A DNA stretch of 64,000 nt, taken from UBA4744 sp963717135. GTDB taxonomy: Bacteria > Actinomycetota > Acidimicrobiia > Spongiisociales > UBA4744. Positions 51,448-60,322 of the stretch are shown piece by piece. How positions within the stretch are numbered: the stretch's first letter is position 1; each line of letters starts with the position of its first letter. The translations under genes and the position numbers were made by a program. The stretch is taken from NCBI GenBank assembly GCA_963717135.1, contig CAVQVN010000009.1, positions 1,426,001 through 1,490,000 of the forward strand, in the 5' to 3' direction. Under the pieces are notes generated by a model that worked only from the letters and a program-made list of their open reading frames with translations, ran no database searches and was not told where the DNA came from.

Positions 51448-52317
51448 ATGCCCACCAACAAGCGTGAACGCCAACGCGAGAACCGCGCCAAGAAGCTCGA
51501 AGAGCAGAAGAAACTGGAGCGCCAGCGCAAGCTACGCAAGCGGGCCATCCGGTTCAGCCTGATCGCCGCGGTGCTGGCCGGACTGCTGGTCCTACCAACC
51601 GTCCTGGGCGGAGACGACGACACCACTACGACCACCAGTACGACCACCAGCGTTCCCACGACCACCACCACTACCGCTCCCCCGACGACCATCGACACCG
51701 AGGCTCTGCCGCTCAACTACGAGGGCTTCCGTTCCCAGACGACCGCTTGTGGTGCCGAAGCTCCCCCACCCGTGACCGAGATGACGTTCGCAGCCGCGGA
51801 AGATCAGGGAATCCCCGCAGACGCCGAGGCGACTGCCACCATCGCCACCTCCTGCGGTGACATCATCGTTGACCTCGACCCGTCAATCGCACCCGAAACA
51901 GTCAACTCATTCGTTTTCCTGGCAAAGGCCGGATATTTCGACGGCACTGTCTTTCACCGAATCGCTCCCGGCTTCGTCATACAGGGCGGAGATCAGACGG
52001 CGATCGGCACCGGCAACCCCGGGTATTTGGTCGCTGATGAATTCCCGGAGGTGGGCTTCACCTACGGTCGGGGGGTTGTGGCTATGGCCAACGGTGGTGC
52101 CAATTCGACCGGTAGCCAGTTCTTCATCGTCACCGCCGACGACGCTGGTCTACCCAATAGGTATTCGGTCCTAGGTTCTGTAGTCGATTCGGATGAGGTC
52201 CTCGATCGGATCATGGCGGTTCCGACGATCGGTCGGACCGGCACCATTGACGGGGAGCAGAGCCTCCCGCTGGAAACGGTGTACATCGAGTCGGTCACCG
52301 TGGAGGTGGGGTCGTAA
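51448..52317 (+). CDS. Membrane-anchored cyclophilin-type peptidyl-prolyl isomerase
   Basis: 289 residues. A very basic cytoplasmic N-terminus (KRERQRENRAKKLEEQKK) is followed by a transmembrane segment (SLIAAVLAGLLVLPTVLG), a Thr-rich linker and the cyclophilin domain with VFHRIAPGFVIQGGDQ, NSTGSQFFIV and YSVLGSVV. The domain is therefore outside the membrane and probably assists folding of exported proteins. Confidence 0.92.
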   Translation: MPTNKRERQRENRAKKLEEQKKLERQRKLRKRAIRFSLIAAVLAGLLVLPTVLGGDDDTTTTTSTTTSVPTTTTTTAPPTTIDTEALPLNYEGFRSQTTACGAEAPPPVTEMTFAAAEDQGIPADAEATATIATSCGDIIVDLDPSIAPETVNSFVFLAKAGYFDGTVFHRIAPGFVIQGGDQTAIGTGNPGYLVADEFPEVGFTYGRGVVAMANGGANSTGSQFFIVTADDAGLPNRYSVLGSVVDSDEVLDRIMAVPTIGRTGTIDGEQSLPLETVYIESVTVEVGS

Positions 52318-52400
52318 GTACCTAGTACCCAGCGGCCGGCAACCAGCCAAGGCAGCTCAGATGACTCTTGGCTGGAAGCTGGTGGCTGGAAGCTTTGGGG
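52318..52400. repeat. Short heptanucleotide arrays: GTACCTA and GGCTGGA/AGCTGGT units
   Basis: GTACCTA/GTACCCA (52318-52333) and GGCTGGA-AGCTGGT-GGCTGGA (about 52373-52397) have a 7-bp period like the other arrays in this window. They separate the cyclophilin and PHP genes. Confidence 0.6.
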
Positions 52401-52443
52401 GGTTGCCCCGGGATCGAAACTGCCGCGGTTACTCTCCTTGCAC

Positions 52444-53304
52444 ATGTCCGTCGATCTCCACACGCACAGCAATCGGTCTGATGGGTCGGATGAACCCGCC
52501 GACCTGGTCCGCAAAGCAGCCGGTCTGGGCCTCACTGCGGTGGCCCTCACCGACCACGACACGCTGGAGGGTATCGGCGAGGCGCACAGGGCCGCCGACG
52601 AGCTCCCGATCGAGCTGATTTCCGGGGTTGAAATCTCCTGCGAATGGCCCCCGGGCACTATGCACGTTGTGGTGCTGTTCCTGGAACCGGGGAGCGGACC
52701 TTTGCAGGACCGGCTGATTGAACTGCAGGCCGGCCGCTCGCAGCGGAACTACCACATCGCCGAACGGCTTCGTCAACTGGGGATCGATATTTCCATGGAC
52801 GAGGTGATCGAGGAGTCATCGGTGGGGGTGGTTGGGCGTCCGCATTTCGCCGCCGTTCTGGTCCGTAAAGGAGTCGTCGGCGATATCCCCGCTGCCTTCA
52901 ACGAGTTCCTCGGAAACCAGGCTCCCGCCTATGTGCCCCGATTGCGTCTGGAACCGGAGGAAGCCATCGGATTGGCGCGGGCCTCGGGCGGCGTGCCGAT
53001 CCTTTCGCATCCGCACACGCTCGGTCACACGTCGGCCGGCGAGTTCTCGGCGACCTACCGGCGTCTGACCGAGGCCGGTCTGGTCGGAATCGATGCGTAC
53101 TACGGCGACTATTCCCCCGAGCAACGTGAAGATCTGGCTGCCATCGCCCGGTCGTTCGGACTGATTCCCTCCGGCGGATCCGACTACCACGGGTCTTACA
53201 AGGAAGGGCTGGAATTGGGGTCCGGACGGGGAGATCTCGAAGTTCCCGATTCAGTGCTCGAAGAGTTGCGGGGTGTGCATCAAGATCTGGCCGGTGCCCG
53301 GTGA
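52444..53304 (+). CDS. PHP-domain phosphoesterase (RNase AM-like)
   Basis: 286 residues from ATG 52444. The four PHP metal motifs are visible: DLHTHSNRSDG, LTDHDTLEG, LISGVEISCEW and, near the end, GGSDYHGSYK. Relatives such as YciV hydrolyse 3',5'-nucleotide bisphosphates or trim RNA 5' ends; which applies is not seen here. The stop overlaps murJ (GTGA). Confidence 0.88.
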   Translation: MSVDLHTHSNRSDGSDEPADLVRKAAGLGLTAVALTDHDTLEGIGEAHRAADELPIELISGVEISCEWPPGTMHVVVLFLEPGSGPLQDRLIELQAGRSQRNYHIAERLRQLGIDISMDEVIEESSVGVVGRPHFAAVLVRKGVVGDIPAAFNEFLGNQAPAYVPRLRLEPEEAIGLARASGGVPILSHPHTLGHTSAGEFSATYRRLTEAGLVGIDAYYGDYSPEQREDLAAIARSFGLIPSGGSDYHGSYKEGLELGSGRGDLEVPDSVLEELRGVHQDLAGAR

Positions 53305-54869
53305 GCGTCGGCGGCCACGACCCGGAGAAACCACCAGGTCGGATGGGCAAAGCGGCCCTGGTGGTATCGGCCGGGATCTTGCTCTCCCGGGTGTTGGGCA
53401 TGCTGCGCAACGTGGCTTTGGCCGGCTTGCTGGGCAACACTTCCCAAGGCGATTCCTTCCAGGCCGCCTTTGTCATCCCCGACGTTCTCTTCTATCTGAT
53501 GGCCGGTGGCTATCTCACCGTGACCTTCATCCCGATCCTGACCCGCCACCTCGTGAGCGGTGACCACGAGGAGGGGCATCGGGCGTTTGCGGCCGTTTTC
53601 CGCCCGGTGGCGGTCGGCATGGTGTTGCTCACGATCCTGGCCATGATCTTTGCCGGATCGCTGACCGATCTCGTTTATCCGAGATTTGATGCTCGGCAGA
53701 CCATCGAGGTCACCCGCCTCACCCGCATCGTGCTCCCCGCTCAGATCTTCTTCGTGCTGGGTTCCCTGTGGATGGCGGTCCAGTACGCCCACCAGAGGTT
53801 CGCCCTCCCGGCGGTCGCCCCGGTCATCTACAACCTGGGGATCATCCTCGGCGGGCTCATTGCGTGGGCGACCGGAACGGCGTCCGCGGCGGGCTTTGCC
53901 TGGGGTGCGGTGGGGGGCGCTTTCGTAGGCAATTTCGCTCTCCAGTGGTATGGGGCGCGCCGGACCGGGCTCCGGTGGGTGAAGGACGTTCCCCTCAGGC
54001 ATCCGGCGGTCGGTGAGTACCTGAGGCTGGCCCTCCCCTTGATGCTGGGGCAGTCCATCGCGGTGCTCGATGAGCAGTTTGTGCGCCTTTTTGGGCAACT
54101 GACCGAGGAAGGGGGTATCTCGGCTCTCACCTACGCCCGCCGCTTGAACATGCTGCCGGTCGGAGTCATCGCCCAGACGGCCGGCGTGGCCGCCTACCCA
54201 TTCCTGGCGCGGCTGGTCGAAGAGGGCAAGCTGAAGGAGATGACCGCCGCCGTCACCAAGACGATCCGTTACACCATATTCATCAGCGGCCCGGCGGTGG
54301 CGGCCATCCTGGCCCTCTCCCAACCGGCAGTTCGGGTGGTCTACCAGCGGGGCGAATTCGGACCGCAGGACACGCTGCTCACCGCCTCCGCCCTGGTCTT
54401 GTACGGGCTTTCTATACCCGCCTGGGGAGCCCACCAGATCTACGCCCGGGCGTTCTACGCCCGCCGCCAGATGTGGACTCCGGTCATCATCGGTACGGCC
54501 GGGACGATCGCAGCCGTTGGTGTGTACTGGGGGTTGAGCCGATACGACGAACCCGGTTTCGCCCTGGCCAGCACTCTGGCGATGGCGCTCTACACCGTGA
54601 CGCTCGGCATCGCCTGGCATGCCAGGGCCGGAAACCAAGGCGTCTCCGAGATTCTGGGCTCGCTGTTGCGGAGCACTATCGGAGCCGCGATCGCCGCTCC
54701 CATTGCCTGGCTCGTCGTCAAGTGGATCTCCGACGGCGAGCTGCCCGGGTTCTGGGGCTCGCTTGGACTAGTGGCGATCGGGGCAACCGTCGTGTTGGCG
54801 GTCTACGCGGTCATGGCCCGCCTGCTGGGCTCGCCGGAACTGGCCGATCTGCGGAAGCGGGCGAAGTAG
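53301..54869 (+). CDS. murJ: Lipid II flippase MurJ (MviN)
   Basis: 522 residues from GTG 53301. Typical start ALVVSAGILLSRVLGMLRNVALAGLLG, 14 helices, and family motifs around PVIYNLGIILGG, SALTYARRLNMLPVGVIAQ and GAHQIYARAFYARRQMWTPV. It flips lipid II for peptidoglycan assembly. It overlaps the PHP gene by 4 bp. Confidence 0.94.
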   Translation: MSVGGHDPEKPPGRMGKAALVVSAGILLSRVLGMLRNVALAGLLGNTSQGDSFQAAFVIPDVLFYLMAGGYLTVTFIPILTRHLVSGDHEEGHRAFAAVFRPVAVGMVLLTILAMIFAGSLTDLVYPRFDARQTIEVTRLTRIVLPAQIFFVLGSLWMAVQYAHQRFALPAVAPVIYNLGIILGGLIAWATGTASAAGFAWGAVGGAFVGNFALQWYGARRTGLRWVKDVPLRHPAVGEYLRLALPLMLGQSIAVLDEQFVRLFGQLTEEGGISALTYARRLNMLPVGVIAQTAGVAAYPFLARLVEEGKLKEMTAAVTKTIRYTIFISGPAVAAILALSQPAVRVVYQRGEFGPQDTLLTASALVLYGLSIPAWGAHQIYARAFYARRQMWTPVIIGTAGTIAAVGVYWGLSRYDEPGFALASTLAMALYTVTLGIAWHARAGNQGVSEILGSLLRSTIGAAIAAPIAWLVVKWISDGELPGFWGSLGLVAIGATVVLAVYAVMARLLGSPELADLRKRAK

Positions 54870-54896
54870 CCGTCAGCTGTCAGCTGTCAGCTGCTC
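54870..54896. repeat. Short CAGCTGT heptamer array
   Basis: Three CAGCTGT-type units in the spacer between the convergent murJ and GT2 genes, related to the AGCTGAT/AGCTGAC arrays at 57817 and 59553. Confidence 0.65.
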
Positions 54897-56307
54897 AGGC
54901 CGAGATCTTCTCCGTTCCCAGATTGCCGACTCCGGTTCTTTGCATGTCTCCCCAGACCTTCCGACGAGGGTTCCAAAACATTGCCCTGATGCGCCACCAG
55001 ACGGTCCGCTGCCGCATCCCCAGTTGTTCGCCCAGGGAATACCCCAACAACTTGGCGGCATCGCCCGGGGCGTTGTAATACCCGAACCGTTCATCCAGGA
55101 ACAATCCGATCAACGAGTTTCCGGCACCGAGAACCAGCGAAACCAGGAAAAGGGGAATGGCAATCTCCCAGTTGAGGAAGCCCAGCCCCAGGGAAGCCGG
55201 CACGACAAACCACCCAACGAACTCGACGATCGGCGCCAGGAACTCAAAGGCCACAAAGGCGGGCCAACCGAGCATACCGACCGACCGGTAGCGCGGGTTG
55301 AACAGCATGCCTTTGTACTGCCAGATGACCTGCATGAGCCCGCGATGCCATCGAATCCGCTGCTTTCTCAGCACCTGACGGGTGCGAGGAACCTCAGTCC
55401 AGGCGACGGCATCGGGGGCATACACGATGCGATAGGGGATCCGCTTTCTGCGGTAGTGCCGGTGAAGCCGCATGGTCAGCTCCATGTCCTCGCCCAGGTG
55501 CCCTTGCCGGAAGCCACCGACTTCCACGATCGCCTTCTTCTGGAAGATCCCGAACGCCCCCGAGACGATGAGGAGCGAACCGAGGGCAGACCAACCAGGA
55601 CGCGCCGACAAGAAGCTACGGATGTACTCGACCACCTGGGCCAGCTCGATGGGACGACGGGGAAGCGAGACGTTGGTAACCCTTCCCCGCCGCACTTCGC
55701 AACCGTTGAGCGGCCGGACGTTGCCGCCGACGGCAATGGTCCGTGACCGGTCTTCTACGAAGTGACGAACCGCCCGCAACAAGCACTCGTCGTCCAACAC
55801 CATGTCGGCGTCGGTGGCCATCACGTAGGGATACCGGGCAATATTGATTCCGGCATTGATGGCATCGCCCTTGCCACCGTTCTCCTTGTCAACCAGCACA
55901 ATGGGGAGGGGAAGTCTCGACTTGTAGACGCGGAGAATCACCTCTGTCTCGAGGCTGGGCCGGAACGGAACATCGATCGGTTCCATCCGGAACTCGTCAA
56001 TCAGGCGCTTCACCGTCCCGTCGGAGCTGCCGTCATTGACAACGATGATCTCTTTTCGGGTGTACTTGAGCATCGCCATCGAACGAACCGATTCGGCGAT
56101 TCCGGCCGCTTCGTTGTAGGCAGGAATGATGATCGACACGGGTGGCGTCGTGTCGGAGGTCAACATATCGTGGAGCCTTCCGTGCATCGACGTGAACTGG
56201 TCGCGGCGGAGAGAGAAGAACGAAACCACGCTCACGAACAGGAGCTGCAACTCCATCACGACGAAGAAGACGAGGATCACATAGTTGAAGAGTTCGATGA
56301 AGCTCAT
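54895..56307 (-). CDS. Processive-type glycosyltransferase family 2 (BcsA/HAS-like)
   Basis: 470 residues. An N-terminal membrane segment (YVILVFFVVMELQLLFVSVVSFF) precedes the GT2 domain with SIIIPAYNEAAGIAESV, VNDGSSDGT, GGKGDAINAG, the DxD TDADMVLDDE, the acceptor motif GEDMELTMRLH and QRIRWHRGLMQ (QxxRW). Further membrane helices follow. It likely polymerises and exports a polysaccharide. A HEAT-repeat gene overlaps its start by 4 bp. Confidence 0.9.
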   Translation of the reverse strand: MSFIELFNYVILVFFVVMELQLLFVSVVSFFSLRRDQFTSMHGRLHDMLTSDTTPPVSIIIPAYNEAAGIAESVRSMAMLKYTRKEIIVVNDGSSDGTVKRLIDEFRMEPIDVPFRPSLETEVILRVYKSRLPLPIVLVDKENGGKGDAINAGINIARYPYVMATDADMVLDDECLLRAVRHFVEDRSRTIAVGGNVRPLNGCEVRRGRVTNVSLPRRPIELAQVVEYIRSFLSARPGWSALGSLLIVSGAFGIFQKKAIVEVGGFRQGHLGEDMELTMRLHRHYRRKRIPYRIVYAPDAVAWTEVPRTRQVLRKQRIRWHRGLMQVIWQYKGMLFNPRYRSVGMLGWPAFVAFEFLAPIVEFVGWFVVPASLGLGFLNWEIAIPLFLVSLVLGAGNSLIGLFLDERFGYYNAPGDAAKLLGYSLGEQLGMRQRTVWWRIRAMFWNPRRKVWGDMQRTGVGNLGTEKISA

Positions 56308-57482
56308 CCGGCCACCTTTTCGTCTGCTTCTTTGTCCTGCAGGTATTCGCCCCTGCCCAGCACCACCAATTGGTGAACCACAAAGCGGTCCTGCTCAGTT
56401 GCCGATCCGTCTTTGACGGCATCGACCGCCTTGCGGACCAACCCCATCGCCATCAGACGCTCTAGGGCAGCGTCCCGGGCGAAGCGGTCCTCGTCCTCCA
56501 GACCACGGATCAGCGCGGTAGTCCCCCCCGGGATCTCGGATAGAGATTGAGCGCTGTTCTGGCGCACCCACCAGTTCTCGTCGCGCATAGCCACCTGCAG
56601 CGCTTCGATGGCCCGGCCGTCCATCTGTCGTCCGAGAGCCGCGGCCGCTTGGGCCCGAACCTCCCATTCGGAATCCCGAAGTGCCCGGATCAGCGCCGGA
56701 ACACAAGCCAGAGAACCCACGGTCCCCAGTGCGGCGGCCGCCCGGATACGCAGCTCGCCGTCTTGTGACTCGAGCCCCGACAACATGGCCGGTTCGGACC
56801 GCACGTCACCGATGATTCCCAGAACTCTGGCCACCAGCGGGAGGTGAGCGGATGCCGACGACAATGTGGGATCACCCAGGAGGGCATAGCGAGCCAGGTC
56901 GGGCACCGCGGTCGAGCCAAAAGCCACCAGGGTGTCGGCAATTCGGTTGGCTCCCCACTCGTTTTCCCCCTGCAATACCTCGAGCAGGGGACGCACCGCC
57001 CGCGGATCCCCGATCTTGGCAAGGGCCCCGGCCGCCTGCCACCGCACTTCATCAATCGGGTCCTGAAGTGCTTCCAGCAGGGCGTCGGCGGCAGCCGGAT
57101 CGGCGAACTCCGCCAGGGCCTTCACCGCTTCTACTCGGACTTTTCGACGTTTCGAAGTACGCAACTCGGTTATGAATCGCTCGACGATGCCCAATTCCCG
57201 GGCCAGCCGGAGCAGGTTCTGTCGTTCGCCACCTTGCAGGAACTTCAAGAATTGGAGCAACGTCTCGAGAAACACGCCGTCCGGGGACCAACGCCTGAGC
57301 ATTTCCAGCGGATAGCCGGATCGGGTTGCCATCTCACTCAACGCCCCGATGTAGGACGCCCGCCGGAACTCGTCAAAACGCTCGCGGCGATGGCGGACCA
57401 GTTTGTAGACGAACAGGCTCAGACCGGCGATTGCGGTGATGGAGCCAAGAATGGCCAGGAGGGGGAGAATCAACGCACTCAT
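56304..57482 (-). CDS. Membrane-anchored HEAT-repeat protein
   Basis: 392 residues from ATG 57482. One N-terminal membrane helix (LILPLLAILGSITAIAGLSLFVYKLV) is followed by about eight HEAT repeats (AVKALAEFADPAAADALLEALQDPIDEVRWQAAGALAKIGDPRAVRPLLE). It should act as a scaffold or regulator; translational overlap with the GT2 gene suggests control of that synthase. Confidence 0.85.
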   Translation of the reverse strand: MSALILPLLAILGSITAIAGLSLFVYKLVRHRRERFDEFRRASYIGALSEMATRSGYPLEMLRRWSPDGVFLETLLQFLKFLQGGERQNLLRLARELGIVERFITELRTSKRRKVRVEAVKALAEFADPAAADALLEALQDPIDEVRWQAAGALAKIGDPRAVRPLLEVLQGENEWGANRIADTLVAFGSTAVPDLARYALLGDPTLSSASAHLPLVARVLGIIGDVRSEPAMLSGLESQDGELRIRAAAALGTVGSLACVPALIRALRDSEWEVRAQAAAALGRQMDGRAIEALQVAMRDENWWVRQNSAQSLSEIPGGTTALIRGLEDEDRFARDAALERLMAMGLVRKAVDAVKDGSATEQDRFVVHQLVVLGRGEYLQDKEADEKVAG

Positions 57483-57659
57483 GGATCCCCCCACCGGAAC
57501 GAAAGCGCGCGCGCTTCATCGGCCTCGCCGGTGCGTGGAGGCACGGCAGGCCGATGCGTCCACAGGTTGGGAGCGCACAGCATTCTTTCCTCCTCCGCTA
57601 TTGCATCGGCACGCGACCGGGGCCCATTGACGAGTTAGCTGGGCGAGCGGAGAGCTAGA

Positions 57660-57858
57660 AGGTTTCAGGTTGCAGGTGCCAGGTTCCAGGTTTCAGGTTC
57701 CAGGTTTCAGGTTCCAGGTTCCAGGTTTCAGGTTTCAGGTTTCAGGTTCCAGGCTTCGCTCGCCCCCCAACCTCGCAGCAACGGTGGTCGCGGTACGAGG
57801 TACGAGGTACGAAGAAAAGCTGATAGCTGACAGCTGATAGCTGCGAGCGAAGCGAAGC
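57660..57858. repeat. Composite heptanucleotide array: TTTCAGG, linker, GGTACGA, AGCTGAT
   Basis: TTTCAGG/TTCCAGG units (57660-57753), the linker CGCCCCCCAACCTC and AACGGTGGTCGCGG (57760-57794), GGTACGA units (57793-57814), AGCTGAT/AGCTGAC units (57817-57842), then GCGAGCGAAGCGAAGCC abutting the receiver stop. Same order and nearly the same linker as 10007-10119. Confidence 0.85.
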
Positions 57859-58254
57859 CTAAACCTCCGGTTCGAAGCCCTGGGCGCGTAGATGCACCTT
57901 GACGCGGGCCAGTAGCTCCCGGACGCTGAAAGGTTTCCGGATGAAATCGACCGCCCCGAGTTCCAGACACCGCACGATGTCTTCTTCGGCGGTGAGTGCG
58001 GAGACCATGATGACCGGCATGTTCTTGCCGTCATCGATCCAGCGCTGCAGAACCTCAACCCCCAGCAAACCCGGCATCACCTGGTCGAGCAACACCAGAT
58101 TGAAATCGGTGGTCAAACCCACCTCATATGCTTCGAGACCGTCGTACACCGTGGTTATCTGGGCTCCGACGCCTTCGAGGCTCCGAGCAATCAGCAACGA
58201 GACGACGCGGTCGTCTTCGGCAACAAGGACGTGGGGCTTACTCACAATCGCCAC
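57859..58254 (-). CDS. Stand-alone response-regulator receiver protein
   Basis: 131 residues. The acidic pair VLVAEDDRVVS, phosphoacceptor in LVLLDQVMPG (about residue 57) and Lys in FIRKPFSVREL are all present, so phosphorylation is likely. No output domain. It lies 6 bp after the next gene and may modulate the polysaccharide system. Confidence 0.88.
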   Translation of the reverse strand: MAIVSKPHVLVAEDDRVVSLLIARSLEGVGAQITTVYDGLEAYEVGLTTDFNLVLLDQVMPGLLGVEVLQRWIDDGKNMPVIMVSALTAEEDIVRCLELGAVDFIRKPFSVRELLARVKVHLRAQGFEPEV

Positions 58255-58260
58255 CGGACA

Positions 58261-59361
58261 TTAGTCATCCAACTCTCCAGGTTCTGCCGTCTCCACAAGC
58301 CATTGAACAACCGGAAGGTAGACCCGGTAGAAGAACTCCGTCTGCGCGGAATGCGGCAGAGATCGCATCAGCGTCGCCGATCCGCTCATCTTTCGCAACG
58401 GGAACTCAATGCTGTTTTCGGATGCGTCCGCGGCCAGGTACAGCGTTTTCCCGTTTCGAACCAGGAATGGCCATTCGCTGGGAATCCCGAACTGCTCCAG
58501 CAAGGATCGGCCGCGGTCATTCACAGGGAGCCGCATCAACATGTTCGCCTCTGCTCCCGGACGGGCCGCAATGATCTCGAACCAGCCGTCTACTCGCGCA
58601 GACGTGGATCTCCCGGATCCGGGCAGTACGCCATCAGCCATCGGGAAAGACTTCTCCAACTCATTGGAGGAGAGCACCACAACCATCGCCCCGCCCGCCC
58701 GGGGCGCCAGCAACACAATCCCCCGTCCCGTGTGATCCCACGTACCTCCGGCCAGGTCGACCAGGCGGCCGGGAACGGCGGCCAGGTCGTTGAAAGATCT
58801 GCCTGCCCATCCGGTCGTCTCGACCCCGAACAGACCTTGAAGCTGCAGCGAGGCAGGCGAGCTGGTCGGCTCACCCAGGATATTGAACTCCCCGTATACC
58901 ACGGTGCCGGCTGCCGCCCACTCGGTCATCAAATCGGAATCGCGAACCTCGAGCGCATCGGTGATCCGGCTCGTCCCCTCATCCGATACCTCGCCCGTAT
59001 CGTCGAGATACACACCGTAGGCATCAACCAGCATGACCAGATCGGGCGGTTCGGCAGGCCAGGTACCTTGGGGGAGGCCGCCGGGAGCCGCACCGATGAA
59101 CGAATCCTCGATGTCGAACGGTACTTTCTCGTATCCGAGCGCCAGGCCCAGCGAGGCATGTTCCAGAAAGGAAGCGTCGGGGACGGTCTGGTCGTAAACA
59201 ACGATGTCGATTTTCTTGTCACTCCGAAGCCACCAGACGAGAGAAGCCACCCCGGGCCAGAGCAGCAACGGCAGCAGCAGGGACACCACCACCGTCAAGA
59301 TGACAATGTGGGTAGCACGCTCCGGTCGGCGCACCTCGGGTCCGATCAACTGAGTGGTCAC
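58261..59361 (-). CDS. Single-span membrane protein of the GT2/HEAT/receiver set
   Basis: 366 residues. After a membrane helix (IVILTVVVSLLLPLLLWPGV) comes a large extracytoplasmic domain with DIVVYDQTVPDASFLEH, VMLVDAYGVYLDD and GTVVYGEFNILGEP. The Rossmann-like alternation of strands and the VDAYGVY motif suggest a degenerate glycoside-handling fold, but I do not recognise a family. The receiver gene follows after 6 bp. Confidence 0.6.
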   Translation of the reverse strand: MTTQLIGPEVRRPERATHIVILTVVVSLLLPLLLWPGVASLVWWLRSDKKIDIVVYDQTVPDASFLEHASLGLALGYEKVPFDIEDSFIGAAPGGLPQGTWPAEPPDLVMLVDAYGVYLDDTGEVSDEGTSRITDALEVRDSDLMTEWAAAGTVVYGEFNILGEPTSSPASLQLQGLFGVETTGWAGRSFNDLAAVPGRLVDLAGGTWDHTGRGIVLLAPRAGGAMVVVLSSNELEKSFPMADGVLPGSGRSTSARVDGWFEIIAARPGAEANMLMRLPVNDRGRSLLEQFGIPSEWPFLVRNGKTLYLAADASENSIEFPLRKMSGSATLMRSLPHSAQTEFFYRVYLPVVQWLVETAEPGELDD

Positions 59362-59409
59362 TCTTTAGACATCGGCTCTGTATTGAGCGCCATTGAGGAA
59401 TGGAGTGCG

Positions 59410-59611
59410 AGTTTCAGGTTTCAGGTTTCAGGTTTCAGGTTTCAGGTTTCAGGTTTCAGGTTCCAGGTTTCAGGTTTCAGGCAACAAGCGGTGCGCCGCC
59501 CCGGAATCTGTCGCAAGTTGCGGCCGCGGGGCGAAGCACGAAGTGCGAGCCGATAGCTGATAGCTGATAGCTGACAGCTGCGAGCGGAGCGAGCTCAGCG
59601 AGCTCAGCGAG
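59410..59611. repeat. Composite heptanucleotide array: TTTCAGG, variant linker, AGCTGAT, GCGAGCTCA
   Basis: About nine TTTCAGG units (59411-59481) are followed by a divergent linker, AGCTGAT/AGCTGAC units (59553-59580), GCGAGCGGAGCGAGC, and three 9-bp GCGAGCTCA units (59589-59612) that run into the stop of the carboxylase gene. It sits upstream of the membrane-protein gene at 58261-59361. Confidence 0.85.
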
Positions 59612-59863
59612 CTAACTCTCTCCGTTCCCGTTGTCGTTGTCCGAACCCGGAGTCGGCGAGAGCCCCTGGAACGAGGTTCGCGGACCGAGCACTACCTGCG
59701 GTCGACCGGACATTGCCCAGGAACCCGGGGTGGCAGGTTGACTGGGTATTGCCTGAGCGTTCAACTCCTCGGTCAGCGCAGCGTCGATAGCGGCCATTAT
59801 GGCCGCCGCCTCATAGGGACCGGCTCCGCCGATAATCTCGACTTTGGGAGTGTTTTCGCTCAT
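59612..59863 (-). CDS. Acyl-CoA carboxylase epsilon-like subunit
   Basis: 83 residues. VEIIGGAGPYEAAAIMAAID and the W..SGR motif (SWAMSGRPQ) match actinobacterial AccE/PccE subunits, which stabilise alpha-beta complexes of acetyl- or propionyl-CoA carboxylase. The beta subunit gene is not in the window. ATG overlaps the epimerase stop. Confidence 0.75.
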   Translation of the reverse strand: MSENTPKVEIIGGAGPYEAAAIMAAIDAALTEELNAQAIPSQPATPGSWAMSGRPQVVLGPRTSFQGLSPTPGSDNDNGNGES

Positions 59864-60264
59864 TGCAGTTCCACCAGTTCGATCAGGGTACCGGCCAGCG
59901 CTCGGGGATGCACGAACGCAATCCGGTGCCCTCCTCCGCCGATCCGGGGTTGACGGTCGATCAACTCGACCTCTTCCCCGGCCAGGTGGCGCAAAGCCTC
60001 CTCCAGCGAAGGTACGGCGTAGGCGATGTGGTGGAGGCCTTCGCCTTTCCGAGCTAAGAAGCGACCAACCGGGGTGTCCGGGCTCAGCGGTTGCAGCAGT
60101 TGGATGTTGGAGGCGCCGACCGGGATCATGGCTTCCTCGACTCCCTGCTCTTCGACGACCGCGCGATATTCGGGATGAACGTGGTATTGCCGCTCGTATT
60201 CGGCGAGAGCGTCATCCAGATCGTGCACGGCGATGCCGACATGGTCGATGTTGATCAATCTCAT
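59860..60264 (-). CDS. mce: Methylmalonyl-CoA epimerase
   Basis: 134 residues, glyoxalase/VOC fold. INIDHVGIAVHDLDDAL, GEGLHHIAYAV and a C-terminal ELVEL supply the metal-binding His/Glu set (H in DHVG, H in HHIA, E in IELVE). It interconverts (S)- and (R)-methylmalonyl-CoA in propionate metabolism, fitting the carboxylase subunit beside it. Confidence 0.9.
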   Translation of the reverse strand: MRLINIDHVGIAVHDLDDALAEYERQYHVHPEYRAVVEEQGVEEAMIPVGASNIQLLQPLSPDTPVGRFLARKGEGLHHIAYAVPSLEEALRHLAGEEVELIDRQPRIGGGGHRIAFVHPRALAGTLIELVELQ

Positions 60265-60322
60265 GTGGGCAGCCTACCGAGGGTAGATTGCGAAGGGTCT
60301 TGTATGTGGAGAGGAGTGAGCC

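Noticed and set aside
53280..54638. 452-residue frame antisense to murJ
   Set aside because: Composition (G, R, D, H, Q) is typical of an antisense reading of a membrane-protein gene at high GC.
58231..59556. 441-residue forward frame opposite the membrane protein at 58261
   Set aside because: No domain, runs into the TTTCAGG array, and opposes a gene with signal anchor and good codon pattern.
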